A stretch of DNA of 51,445 nucleotides, taken from NCBI GenBank assembly GCA_021805865.1, contig JAJZDX010000031.1, positions 1-51,445 on the forward strand, written 5' to 3'. Shown here in pieces: positions 31,539 through 39,642 of this stretch (position 1 is its first letter; each line of letters opens with the position of its first letter). The stretch comes from Pseudomonadota bacterium (GTDB lineage: Bacteria; Pseudomonadota; Gammaproteobacteria; Steroidobacterales; Steroidobacteraceae). A program made the translations under genes and the position numbers. Below the pieces are notes generated by a model. It was not told the DNA's origin. It did not search any database and worked only from the letters and a program-made list of their open reading frames with translations.

Positions 31539-32972
31539 ATGAGCGAGCCGGATTGGAAGGTGTATCAGAACGAGACCGCCGAAGTATTTCGCCGGCTGGG
31601 GTGCAATGCGCAGGTCGATCTCACCGTCGCCGGGGTGCGCGCGTCGCACGCGATCGATGTCCACGCGACCTTTTTGCGGTCCGGCATCCTTTGCACCTGG
31701 ATTATCGAGTGCAAGCTGTGGAAGAGCCGCGTGACCAAGGAAAAGGTGCTCGTCCTAAAGAGCATCCTCGAGGATCTGGGCGCTGACCGCGGCATCATCG
31801 TAAGCGAAATGGGCTTCCAGTCGGGGGCCCAGGTCGCCGCCCGCGGCACTAATATCACCTTGGTTACGTCGCTGCAGGAATTCGAGAAGACCGCGCTCGC
31901 GGCAACCTCGGAGATTCCGCTCGCGCACGACGCATCGTCCGGCAGTGCATCGTTCTTCCAGTTCCCGCATCACGCACCGCACGGCTTGCTGCTCGCGGGT
32001 GATACCCTCATCACCACCAACTGGCGTGATGGCAGCATTTCCCTCGTCGATCCGGCGAGAAAGGTCGTCACGCGCACCCTGGAACTGGACAAGTACGAGG
32101 CCGTGTCGCCGCATGACGGCTCCCGCGTGATCCGTACCTACTCTCCGGGCAGCCTCACCTTGGCGGATGGCCGTCTTTTCGTCGGCCAAGTGTTCTCAGA
32201 GGTACTTCTTGTCATCGACTTAGCCACGCAAGCCATCGTCAAACGCATTCCCGTGGCAGGCGGCGGCGAGGGTCAACTGGCCGTGTCGGTGGACGAAAAA
32301 TCGGTCTACTTCGCGAGCAACAAGTCGAACCAGTTTTTCATCATCGATAGCGCGACCTATGCGCTCGAAGCCGTGCCCTACCCGACGGGGGGGCGCGGCT
32401 GCCTGTCGTTGTTGCGTCATCCGTCTCGCCCCTTGCTCTATATCGGCGTTCAGCGCGGCGGGCGCATCGCCGGCCGACCCTATCCTTACGCCAATTGCTA
32501 CGTTGCCACCTACGACCTGGCACAGCGTCGCTACCTGGCCGATGCGCAGTTGGCCGAAATCATCAATGGCACTACGGACGACGCCACTCCAGCGTGCCTG
32601 ACCTATGACGACCTCTATGATCGCGTTTACGTAGGCATGTTCCAGTCCCGCCGAGGCATCTGCGTCCTGGACGCCGACTCCGGCCGGTGGCTTCGGGATG
32701 TTCGCTTCGAGCGCACGTCAGCCAACACCTCGCCCTTCCCCTGGGTCGACCCGTTGTGCCAGGCGACGGCCGGGCCGTTGCTGCTGACCGTCAACCGGCA
32801 CAATCACGAGCTCGTCAGCCTCGACCGCGAATCGCTCCAACCACAGTCCGCGGTCTTCCTCGGCGCAACCCCCAATGGAGCCGGTGGCCTTGTCGTGTGG
32901 AATGAGTACGCGATCGTCAGCCACTCGAGTCGTAAGGGACTGCACTTCATCCCGCTCAGCACTCTGTCATAG
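31539..32972 (+). CDS. PD-(D/E)XK nuclease fused to a beta-propeller
   Basis: A 477-residue fusion. Residues 1-125 look like a restriction-endonuclease-like domain: a helix with Glu12/Glu15, then D40 (AIDVHATF) and E57-x-K59 (IIECKLWK), fitting the Mrr-type PD-(D/E)XK core. From about 140 to the end runs a repeated beta pattern (GLLLAGDTLITTNWRDGSIS, LVDPARKVVTRTLEL, LYIGVQRGG, VYVGMFQSRRGICVLD) typical of six- or seven-bladed YncE/YVTN-like propellers. I chose the ATG at 31539 behind GGGAGCGG, where the homologous-looking domain begins. A nuclease coupled to a propeller sensor would suit a defence protein, but that is inference. It has no tag and stands alone between conjugation genes and cargo. 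Confidence 0.78.
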   Translation: MSEPDWKVYQNETAEVFRRLGCNAQVDLTVAGVRASHAIDVHATFLRSGILCTWIIECKLWKSRVTKEKVLVLKSILEDLGADRGIIVSEMGFQSGAQVAARGTNITLVTSLQEFEKTALAATSEIPLAHDASSGSASFFQFPHHAPHGLLLAGDTLITTNWRDGSISLVDPARKVVTRTLELDKYEAVSPHDGSRVIRTYSPGSLTLADGRLFVGQVFSEVLLVIDLATQAIVKRIPVAGGGEGQLAVSVDEKSVYFASNKSNQFFIIDSATYALEAVPYPTGGRGCLSLLRHPSRPLLYIGVQRGGRIAGRPYPYANCYVATYDLAQRRYLADAQLAEIINGTTDDATPACLTYDDLYDRVYVGMFQSRRGICVLDADSGRWLRDVRFERTSANTSPFPWVDPLCQATAGPLLLTVNRHNHELVSLDRESLQPQSAVFLGATPNGAGGLVVWNEYAIVSHSSRKGLHFIPLSTLS

Positions 32973-33282
32973 CCAGCGCCCCGTTTTTCGTTGGTGGCGG
33001 AAGGGAAGGAGGATGGGTCGCTTCCACGAAGCCCTGAATTGCACCCGGTTTCGAAAGCACCCGGGCGACACAATGGAGCGCCTTGCCCAGTGTAAACCTT
33101 ACGCTTGCTCGCGTCCGAGAATGGCCGACATGAGCCGGCCGGGACTGCCGGACTCGGTCTATCACGACAGGCGATTCATTCCCCTTGTCGCCCGCGGAAC
33201 TCCGCCCCCGAAGTCCGAGCCAACGAACCAGCGCGATGAACGCCACCCAAAGACCTCCGCGGGCTCTCGTGGTCGTCGCCAC
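32973..33282. other. Intergenic region between convergent genes
   Basis: About 310 bp. No frame here has good support on either strand and I see no clear terminator hairpin. Confidence 0.35.
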
Positions 33283-33798
33283 CTACGGGGACTCCTCTGC
33301 GTGCGTCACTTTGCCGTATCGCGCGATCAGCCCGTTTTCCCCAAGCATTGACCTTCGCGCGGTGGGAAATTCTGTCAGGCGCTTATCCTTCTTGCGGGCC
33401 TTGGCGTGGTCCTCCTCCCATAAGTGTCCGATTCGCGACTGTCTGTAATCCGAACCAAGCTCTATCAGCAAGAATTCCGTCCATGGCGCCTTCAATCGCG
33501 TGCTGCTTCCGCGCTTGTTCTCATGCGTTATTACCTTGACTTGGATCCGAGCGTTTCCTTCCTCGAGATCAAATCCGGGATTTGTACTGTTATGGCCGCC
33601 CCCAACCTTCCTCGGGCTTCGACCCTGGCCCTCGAAGTATCGCAGCGCTATGAATTCCCCGATCCGGCCTATCAGATTGTCGTTGCCGCCCATGCGCGCC
33701 GGATATTTTTCACCCACGACGCGAAGCGCAGCACGCGCCTTCAGGTAGGCATCGATCGCGGCTTGAATCTCGGCGTCTCTCGCTTGTGTCACAGTCAT
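33283..33798 (-). CDS. PD-(D/E)XK-like nuclease-fold protein
   Basis: A 171-residue protein. I chose the ATG at 33798 (MTVTQARDAEIQAA), preceded by a GGGGG run. The middle fits a restriction-like core: a helix with Glu (LIGRIGEFIALRYFEG), then PGFDLEEGNARIQVKVITHE giving Asp and Gln-x-Lys in place of (D/E)xK. A basic C-terminal part follows (EEDHAKARKKDKRLTEF). Similar small proteins occur as solitary or decayed restriction enzymes and as resolvase-like nucleases. Without a methyltransferase partner here, its target is unknown. Confidence 0.6.
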   Translation of the reverse strand: MTVTQARDAEIQAAIDAYLKARAALRVVGEKYPARMGGNDNLIGRIGEFIALRYFEGQGRSPRKVGGGHNSTNPGFDLEEGNARIQVKVITHENKRGSSTRLKAPWTEFLLIELGSDYRQSRIGHLWEEDHAKARKKDKRLTEFPTARRSMLGENGLIARYGKVTHAEESP

Positions 33799-34130
33799 CT
33801 CTGTTCCCCCGTTCGCCCTATTCGCCGTTCCGGCCACTATAGCGCCATCCGTTGCGTCAATCTCCTATCCCGGATCCGCACCGCGAAACTCCTCAAGCGT
33901 TTCACGCATCTGCATGAAGCGGCCGTATTGCTTTGCAAGAATGTCAGGTGAAATCGTTCGCCCAGACGTCGTCTCCGATAGCATTGGCCACCAGATGGAT
34001 GCGTTCGTCGCCCTCCGCGGGGGCGCCCGCCTTATCACTGCTTATCCGTCGAGTCTAGGCCGGTACCTGGTGGGACGCTTTCCTCTCACCCGCATCTGAC
34101 CCCCGGTACGCTGTGATTAGCGAAGCATAT
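33799..34130. other. Intergenic region
   Basis: About 330 bp with somewhat lower GC than its surroundings. A 61-codon plus-strand frame exists (33914-34099), but its codon usage is unconvincing. No RNA gene is recognised. Confidence 0.3.
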
Positions 34131-34754
34131 CTACATGTCCACCAGCTTCGCATCAGCGGAGCGCGGATAGTTCCTATTGTTGATCGCCTGTTCTATCCTC
34201 GGTGCGATTCCACCGATGTAAACCGTTGCCAGAAGCTCTATGTCCACGTAATGATCTACCTTGGGATCATCCCGGTCAGACGCAAACGCAAATGCGGCTG
34301 GCTGCATGACAGAAAAGCGTTGGCCCGTACGCGAGTTTGTAACCACCACATCGACCGTCCTGTATATGACCTGGGTATCCTTTGAATGGATAATGCGCCC
34401 GAGAACCCACCAAAGCGACTGTTCTGTGAGCGGGAGTCGATCCGGGTGTTCGTACTTAGACAGCACAATTTCCTTCCTTGCGTTGTGCACTTTCAGTGCC
34501 TGCGCGTACTCTATTGTTCCGGGTAAATACTTCTCTGCCCGTTCGATCGCTCGCCTGGCATTGAAGCAGAATTCATGCACCAAATCGATCAACATCACGA
34601 GCTGCCGCGAGTAAATGAGGGCGCCGGCAGGAATGTCCTCAGTCGTGGATCGGGCGAAGGTATAAATCAGAGCGGCTCGTTCCAGCGCGGAATCATGGAA
34701 CCGCCACATGGCGGTGGACTGCGCATCGTGAACTGTGATTCGTGAATTCAGCAT
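34131..34754 (-). CDS. Hypothetical protein, 207 aa
   Basis: A soluble, largely helical protein that I do not recognise. The N-terminal half is helical (FHDSALERAALIYTFARS, LVMLIDLVHEFCFNARRAIE); the C-terminal half has strands (VIYRTVDVVVTNSRTGQ, VDHYVDIELLATVYIGGIAP). I chose the ATG at 34754 with AGGAA upstream. A small gene ends ten bases before it, so the pair probably forms an operon. GC content is lower than in the conjugation genes, which suggests separately acquired cargo. A defence or toxin role is possible but has no direct support. Confidence 0.6.
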   Translation of the reverse strand: MLNSRITVHDAQSTAMWRFHDSALERAALIYTFARSTTEDIPAGALIYSRQLVMLIDLVHEFCFNARRAIERAEKYLPGTIEYAQALKVHNARKEIVLSKYEHPDRLPLTEQSLWWVLGRIIHSKDTQVIYRTVDVVVTNSRTGQRFSVMQPAAFAFASDRDDPKVDHYVDIELLATVYIGGIAPRIEQAINNRNYPRSADAKLVDM

Positions 34755-34763
34755 TGTCAATTC

Positions 34764-34967
34764 CTAAAGCTGAATGCGGCCAAACGACCTACAGGGTATG
34801 CCGGCCTGGAGGTGCAACACGAGAATGTTTGCCCCGCTATGCCAGTTCACATTCTCAGTTTTTCGAATGAGGTGTGCCAGCTCAGCGCGACCTTTGACTA
34901 TATGAGCGTCTTTCTTGTCCGCAACGACACCGCCTGTCATCAAGTCCACGCTCATCCATTTGCTCAA
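34764..34967 (-). CDS. Small hypothetical protein upstream of the 207-aa gene
   Basis: A 67-residue protein from a TTG at 34967 or 63 residues from an ATG at 34955. The sequence (LMTGGVVADKKDAHIVKGRA, ELAHLIRKTENVNWHSGANI) reads as a genuine small globular protein with alternating strand and helix. The stop lies ten bases before the next start. The start is uncertain because no clear Shine-Dalgarno sequence is present. No function is assigned; an antitoxin or regulator for its neighbour would fit the size. Confidence 0.45.
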   Translation of the reverse strand: MSKWMSVDLMTGGVVADKKDAHIVKGRAELAHLIRKTENVNWHSGANILVLHLQAGIPCRSFGRIQL

Positions 34968-35019
34968 CTGTCATGACATGACAGGTGCTGCGGAGCGCAA
35001 TCCCTGCGAACATCGGGAC

Positions 35020-35670
35020 TTACCGTCCTTCGTCGATCGCAGACTCCCAATCCGTCTCGATGTCCGGAGCACGCCGATCTACCGACTGAGCGACCGCGTT
35101 TGGCCGCTTCGCAACGATGTCCGCCCACACTGCATCGAGGGAAATGATGTTCTTGCGCGCGAGTCCCTCGAGGAACGCCCTCGTAGACAGGATGTGCGTG
35201 TGCCGCTCCGCGAACCGCGACTCGCTAAGGAAATATCGATCTTCCGCAAAAATCAGCATCACATCGTCCGGGTGCCTGCGCCCGATATCCCGCGCGACGG
35301 TGAGAATCACGGCTTCTCCTCGGTTGCGAGGCGGCTTTGGCGGCACAGCGCCCGTGGTCTCCATGACCGCCTTCGTTTCCGGTGGCGCGTTCTCGTAAGC
35401 GTCCCGGGACTTCATCTGCGCGATGATGAACTGGCCGAGCTCAGTCTCGGCGATCTCCATCCTGGCGGCGTTCTCACGAAAGAATCGTGACAGCGCCGCG
35501 CTGTCCTCGTATTTGTCCGGAAAGCGCGTGACCTCGTGCTTCACGAGGTCAGCGACGATGATCCGCACCTCGGGCTTGAAGCGCAGCAATAGGTCGAGGT
35601 GTCCGCCGCGGGCCAGCGAAATCAGCGGCCCGGAGTCAGGGAGCACGACATCAAGAGTCCGTTGGGTCAT
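35020..35670 (-). CDS. PIN-like toxin
   Basis: A 216-residue protein with PIN-domain features: an N-terminal strand ending in Asp (LPDSGPLISLARGGHLDLLL), a central helix-strand (VRIIVADLVKHEVTRFP), and NRGEAVILTVARDIG supplying a later acidic residue, then DDVMLIFAEDRYFL. PIN toxins are Mg-dependent ribonucleases; this one is about 70 residues longer than the usual ~140. It starts 4 bp inside the antitoxin gene. The C-terminus is WESAIDEGR, which matches the acidic Gly-Arg ending loosely and may be coincidence. Confidence 0.7.
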   Translation of the reverse strand: MTQRTLDVVLPDSGPLISLARGGHLDLLLRFKPEVRIIVADLVKHEVTRFPDKYEDSAALSRFFRENAARMEIAETELGQFIIAQMKSRDAYENAPPETKAVMETTGAVPPKPPRNRGEAVILTVARDIGRRHPDDVMLIFAEDRYFLSESRFAERHTHILSTRAFLEGLARKNIISLDAVWADIVAKRPNAVAQSVDRRAPDIETDWESAIDEGR

Positions 35671-35996
35671 CCGATCGCCTCATCGAGAACCGGCATCGCG
35701 TGCTCGAGAGCTGCCGCGTCATCCGCGGTGAGATGCGCATCCGGCCGATCGACCCCGTGTTCGGCGAGCGCATCGAGCAGTTGCCCGTACCACTCGAAGC
35801 CGAGTAGTTCCATCGCCTCATACCGCGAGATCTCCCCAGCCGAGAAGGCAACCAGCACGAGACGCCGACCGGTCGAGGCGGTAAACGCCATGTGGCTGGG
35901 CGAGCCGTGCGATTCGATCAGCAGGGACTCATCGTTACCGAAATCGAAGTGTTCGCCGAAGCGGTTCTTTGCCTCGGTGGCCGAGACAGTTTTCAT
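35667..35996 (-). CDS. Phd/YefM-type antitoxin
   Basis: A 109-residue protein. The N-terminus (MKTVSATEAKNRFGEHFDFG) is the classic Phd/YefM DNA-binding start. The middle (SLLIESHGSPSHMAFTAS) continues the family pattern, and the C-terminal ~45 residues, which would neutralise the toxin, are acidic and helical. It is coupled to the PIN-like gene by a 4-bp overlap. A palindromic operator overlapping a good promoter lies directly upstream, fitting autoregulation by the complex. Confidence is high for the pair, moderate for the toxin's exact fold. Confidence 0.85.
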   Translation of the reverse strand: MKTVSATEAKNRFGEHFDFGNDESLLIESHGSPSHMAFTASTGRRLVLVAFSAGEISRYEAMELLGFEWYGQLLDALAEHGVDRPDAHLTADDAAALEHAMPVLDEAIG

Positions 35997-36029
35997 GGCA
36001 GGTCGTCCCCGGAGTGGCTCAAGCTGTAG

Positions 36030-36068
36030 ATATTAACAGGAGATAGCTAAATGTGCAAGATTAGCTAT
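36030..36068 (-). promoter_or_regulatory. Promoter and palindromic operator of the toxin-antitoxin pair
   Basis: ATAGCTAA and TTAGCTAT are inverted repeats at 36043-36050 and 36061-36068, ten bases apart. On the minus strand TTGCAC (36058-36053) and TAATAT (36035-36030) lie 17 bp apart and form a near-consensus -35/-10 pair. The operator overlaps the -35 region, so bound antitoxin should block RNA polymerase. Confidence 0.75.
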
Positions 36069-36104
36069 TTTCAAGGCTTTGGTGACCGACGCTTGAGCTT
36101 CATT

Positions 36105-37121
36105 TCACCGTCCTGGGTCCCGCTCCTCGTCTCGGTCTCCGTCGGCTGGAGTACCCGTGATCGCCTCGTCTTCTTCCCGCTCGACCTCCAGCACGTCGTT
36201 CATGTGCGGCACATCTGCGATCCGAAGATTCTGGTAGCCGGCATCGGTTGCAGCCTCTATCACTGCGTTCCTGTCCTCGCACCCGCCGACACCCCAAACC
36301 AATCGGCGATGATCGAGGATCTGCCCGCTCATCTGGCCAGCTTCGGTCGGATAGATGTAGAGCGTCGGGACCTGCGGGTCCGGTCGCGGCGCCTCGTGAG
36401 ACCGCACCATATCCACCCGCTGCCGCTCCTCGCGGTACGCTCGCACGCACTCGGCATTGAGCGCATCCCACGTCGTGCGCACCTCACGGAACTCGATCGC
36501 AGGCAGTCCCGCCACGAACCCCAACTGGACCGCAAGCGAGAACGCATGTTCCCAGGGCGATGAGCCATAGCTCGCGGGCCAGGAGAACCCCCCGACCTGC
36601 AGGGCAAACTCCTGGATCTCACGCGGCGAGGCAACGCGCGCGATCGCGCGCGACCGAGCGAGACCGTGCGCCCCATCCGGTTTGCCAACCGCCGCGGCGC
36701 GGCGCTTGTCCTCATCCGTCACCGGTTCCCTGAGATTGCGGTCCATCAGACGTAGGTATTTCTTGAGCGCCTCGTCCTTCCTGATCCCCGGCGTCGTAGT
36801 AATCAACACGTAGTCCGAGTGGTCCTCGCCGAGACTCGCCTGAAGCGAAGCCAGCGCGAGCTCACGCGCATGGGCGAGTCCACCGTCTTCCAAGCCGACC
36901 GCGGATCGCCGTTCCGCCGCGGTGGCCTCATCGAGCAATCCGCGCGCGAGCGCCGCGTCTCCTCGACCGAGGTAATTCTTCGCATACCCGATCAACCGGT
37001 GCGCCGGCCACGGCACGGCAGCCGCCAGGGCCGCACGGTCGACTGCGATGCGCTCGTCGATCTTGCTCAGATTCGCCATGGCCGATTTCACACCCCCGTC
37101 ATGCCGTCGATTGCCTGCCAT
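36105..37121 (-). CDS. Tagged hypothetical protein
   Basis: A 338-residue protein. The ATG at 37121 (MAGNRRHDGG) follows GGGGAGG and comes five bases after the decayed tail-bearing frame. The N-terminal half is helical (MANLSKIDERIAVDRAALAA, LIGYAKNYLGRGDAALARGL). The middle contains DYVLITTTPGIRKDEALKKY, and the C-terminal third has a compact alpha/beta stretch (LYIYPTEAGQMSGQILDHRR, DRNAVIEAATDAGYQNLRIA). The end is DGDRDEERDPGR, a clear variant of the acidic Gly-Arg tail. No catalytic motif is recognised. Confidence 0.68.
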   Translation of the reverse strand: MAGNRRHDGGVKSAMANLSKIDERIAVDRAALAAAVPWPAHRLIGYAKNYLGRGDAALARGLLDEATAAERRSAVGLEDGGLAHARELALASLQASLGEDHSDYVLITTTPGIRKDEALKKYLRLMDRNLREPVTDEDKRRAAAVGKPDGAHGLARSRAIARVASPREIQEFALQVGGFSWPASYGSSPWEHAFSLAVQLGFVAGLPAIEFREVRTTWDALNAECVRAYREERQRVDMVRSHEAPRPDPQVPTLYIYPTEAGQMSGQILDHRRLVWGVGGCEDRNAVIEAATDAGYQNLRIADVPHMNDVLEVEREEDEAITGTPADGDRDEERDPGR

Positions 37122-37125
37122 GTCG

Positions 37126-37380
37126 CTACCTCCCCAAGTCCTCGCCAGGAGTCTGTTCGTTGTCGTCATCGTCCCGCCCGTCCGCCGCCCATTCGCGCGC
37201 GGCGGTCACGAGCACGACGTTGCCTTCCGTACGCAGGCCCTCATACCGGTCCCCGTTCGTCTGACCACTCGCCTCGCTCTCCTTCCACCACTGCTCAACC
37301 TAGTCCATGGTGAGTCCGTCCGCGAGCACGGACCCATCTTCATGCCGGATCGAGTACCGCCTCTCGGCCTTCTGCGCAGG
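37126..37380 (-). pseudogene. Start-less, amber-interrupted frame ending in the DLGR tag
   Basis: In the same frame as the upstream gene, translation beyond its TAG gives a natural-looking peptide (RRYSIRHEDGSVLADGLTMD), then an in-frame TAG at 37300-37302, then VEQWWKESEASG, TEGNVVLVTA and finally DDDDNEQTPGEDLGR with stop at 37126. No start codon with a ribosome-binding site exists between the stops. Either a once longer tagged gene carries two nonsense mutations, or two frames were fused and decayed. Amber readthrough is a less likely alternative. The tag itself is intact. Confidence 0.6.
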
Positions 37381-37788
37381 CTACTCGCCGGTCACGGACC
37401 GGTCCGGCGCCGCCTGCTGCGAGTGGCCCGTCCGTACGGGCTCATACACGATGCGATCCCGGGTGGCGCGCAGCCGGGATAGCGCTTCCGTATACTTCAT
37501 CCCCCCTTCGGACAAGCGCGCCGGAATCCGCGTCAAATCCTCGAGATAATGGACTCCGGAGTGCGGTGACTGTCCAGGGTGGTAGAACGTCTCGACCACG
37601 AGCCCACCATCGGCGCGGCGCGCGCCGTAGAGCTGCAGCTTCCACCGATCACCTTCGTGGCTACACTGCTCGGTCGCATCCGGCTTGCCGTGCAGCGTCA
37701 AATTGAGGGCGATGCCGAGAATTCCTTCGGACTTCGCGAGCCGCTCGCGCTCGGCATCGAGTTCGGCGTACGTCAGTTTCTTGCTCAT
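37381..37788 (-). CDS. Hypothetical protein, possibly truncated by an amber codon
   Basis: A 135-residue protein. A central strand-rich region (RWKLQLYGARRADGGLVVET, GVHYLEDLTRIPA) follows a helical N-terminus (MSKKLTYAELDAERERLAKS). It ends PDRSVTGE at a TAG, and the same frame continues without a start into the tag-bearing remnant downstream. It therefore probably lost its original C-terminus with the acidic tail. Its ATG overlaps the stop of the preceding tagged gene by 4 bp. Function unknown. Confidence 0.6.
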   Translation of the reverse strand: MSKKLTYAELDAERERLAKSEGILGIALNLTLHGKPDATEQCSHEGDRWKLQLYGARRADGGLVVETFYHPGQSPHSGVHYLEDLTRIPARLSEGGMKYTEALSRLRATRDRIVYEPVRTGHSQQAAPDRSVTGE

Positions 37789-38675
37789 CGCCCGAGGTCC
37801 TCCTCGTCGCCCGCCAAGTAAGCGTCCCGCTCGCCCGGGGCGTCCCCAAGCGGAGTCGACGCAAGGGATTGCGCGGACTCACTCCCCACATCGTTACCGA
37901 GCGCTTGCCGTAGCGCCGGGAGGTGATCGGCGATCACGCTTATGACCTCGGCGCCGTTGATATCGGCATCATAGTCACCGAATCCCCTCCCTTCGAGCGC
38001 TACGGTCAGGCGGCGGGCCGCCGCCTCGGCCACCGAGTCGCGCGGCCGTTCGGGATGCGACAGCATCCCTTCGGCATGATCGATCGCATCTTTCGCCTGT
38101 CCAATGATCGCGCAGCGATCAAAGGCAGGAATGCCGATCTTCCCCTTGTGCTCGTTTCCGATGTAGTCCCCGAGCAACACCAGCGCGTGGATCGTCGCGC
38201 GCAGCGCGACAATCAAATCTCTTGTAGTCTTCTCAGGGGCCGCACGCGGGGGCTCGCGCTCTGATTCAGCGTGCCCCGGTTCCGGCGCATCCAGCCACGG
38301 CCGCGCGGCGAGCGCCGCACGTTCCGCCGGCGGCAGCCGGTGCCCAGGTGCGTGATCGACGGTCTCAACCGCCTTTTTCGCACGCTCCGCGACGGCGTTC
38401 ATATGCTCATGGAACCGAACCGGGTCCACCGTCTCGATCCGCGCGCACACCACATCGCGAGCGACCTCCAGAAGCTCGAGCGCGTGGCCCTCGGCCGCCG
38501 CGGTCTTGCGGCTCAGGAGTCCCGCTTCACGCAAGGCATCGTTCAATGAATCCCGAAGCTCGAATGCCTCGGGCGCACGCAACGGAATGACTTCGCGGCA
38601 CTCCTCGCCCTCGAACAGCCCAACCTCGATGCGCCCGTCCTCGCAACGGGCCTGAATATTGTCGATGCGGCTCAT
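37785..38675 (-). CDS. Hypothetical protein with full DLGR tag
   Basis: A 296-residue, mostly helical protein. The N-terminal 40 residues form a small strand-rich region (RCEDGRIEVGLFEGEECREV). Long helices follow (ALELLEVARDVVCARIETVD, HMNAVAERAKKAVETVDHAP), then a proline-rich linker and a second helical domain (TRDLIVALRATIHALVLLGD). The last 45 residues are flexible and end YLAGDEEDLGR, the full form of the tag. A well-preserved leader element precedes the ATG. Function unknown. Confidence 0.7.
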   Translation of the reverse strand: MSRIDNIQARCEDGRIEVGLFEGEECREVIPLRAPEAFELRDSLNDALREAGLLSRKTAAAEGHALELLEVARDVVCARIETVDPVRFHEHMNAVAERAKKAVETVDHAPGHRLPPAERAALAARPWLDAPEPGHAESEREPPRAAPEKTTRDLIVALRATIHALVLLGDYIGNEHKGKIGIPAFDRCAIIGQAKDAIDHAEGMLSHPERPRDSVAEAAARRLTVALEGRGFGDYDADINGAEVISVIADHLPALRQALGNDVGSESAQSLASTPLGDAPGERDAYLAGDEEDLGR

Positions 38676-38733
38676 CGCAGTCTCCCGACACGAAAAAGGG
38701 GTGCCTCACACCCCTTCTCCGCCGCCCGGGCCC
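38676..38733 (-). promoter_or_regulatory. Shared leader element
   Basis: On the coding strand GGGCCCGGGCGGCGGAGAAG continues into an AAGGGGTG-TGAGG-CACCCCTT stem, then CGTGTCGGGAGAC and the ATG. The stem is longer and differs in sequence from other copies while remaining complementary. GTGTC can still pair with GGCAC through a G-U pair. Confidence 0.7.
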
Positions 38734-39041
38734 TGCGGACGGCACGGCTCACTGCATCACAGCGAGTGGGCTCCAAAGTCCTCCTCGTTCAGGCCCCGGC
38801 GGCGTGGAGGCTATCGACCGGCAGGGTACGGCCACTATACGACAGTGGCGCCTGCCGATTTGGCCGGCGACGTCTACACATGCAGATCATAGAGGATGGT
38901 GTTGGCTCCTCCCAAGCCCGGGCAGCGTGTGATTCCTAAAGGGCGCGCGATGGATGGACGTTGCGCTCCCGATTGCGGTTTTGGGCCTATCCTTAAGGTC
39001 TTCACGCGCTCGTCTGCGCGGAATCAAGGGGAGTAGCACCT
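38734..39041. other. Divergent intergenic region with a nested palindrome
   Basis: About 300 bp between divergent genes, expected to hold promoters for both. At 38819-38857, CGGCAGG...CCTGCCG encloses CCACT...AGTGG, a two-tier palindrome of 39 bp that could be an operator. No gene is seen. Confidence 0.45.
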
Positions 39042-39371
39042 ATGCCCGAATTGCCAACCGACCAAAACGAGGAAGAGAGCTTGCATCCCATGGTGTGGGC
39101 AATTGTGGTGTCGCATCAAAGGCACCGTCCCGACCTGTATTCAGGGGTGCACCTTGAGAAGCGCCTTCAGGAACTCGCGATTGTGATTGGGGAAATGATT
39201 GCTTGTGCAGGCTATGGGAGCCAGAGGCCCGAGAAGGAGGCGGATGAGTATGTAAGCAGCCTCCTCGCGATCGCGACAGGTCAGGTATCGCAGGCAGTCT
39301 TTCTGCACCTACGTCGCCTCAGGACTGACGCGGCCCTTCCCGACCACCAGGGCGGCCACAAGCCCTCATAA
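39042..39371 (+). CDS. Hypothetical small helical protein
   Basis: A 109-residue protein with AAGGGGAG before the ATG. It looks fully helical (MVWAIVVSHQRHRPDLYSGV, HLEKRLQELAIVIGEMIACA, ADEYVSSLLAIATGQVSQAV). Length and helical make-up recall the two tandem paralogs near 15.4-16.3 kb, but I see no clear sequence match. No tag. Function unknown. Confidence 0.6.
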   Translation: MPELPTDQNEEESLHPMVWAIVVSHQRHRPDLYSGVHLEKRLQELAIVIGEMIACAGYGSQRPEKEADEYVSSLLAIATGQVSQAVFLHLRRLRTDAALPDHQGGHKPS

Positions 39372-39642
39372 AGGGCGGGCGCTCCCGACGGGCGCTTAGC
39401 TCGCGCCGGGTCTCTGTCCGGAAGTAGCATCACGAGGTATGCGGCAGGCGCCCCTCGACCGCATGCGGTCCTTCGCCTCCGATAGAGCCGGAGCGCAGCC
39501 GTGGCCGTGGGCGACCCCTCCCGGCCAGGAACGGCCTTCGACTGATTTCGCAAGGGTAAGAATGCTGGTGAAGTTGAGGCGACGGCGGGCGAAGTAGTGA
39601 CATGGAGCCAGGCACGTCCGGGGCAGGAGGAGTCGAAAATAC
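39372..39642. other. Intergenic region between convergent genes
   Basis: About 270 bp. Several GC-rich inverted runs exist, but none forms a convincing terminator, and the minus-strand frames here have poor codon usage. Confidence 0.3.

Noticed and set aside
39281..39615. Minus-strand frames between two convergent genes
   Set aside because: They overlap the end of a better supported plus-strand gene, and the rest is low-complexity basic sequence.
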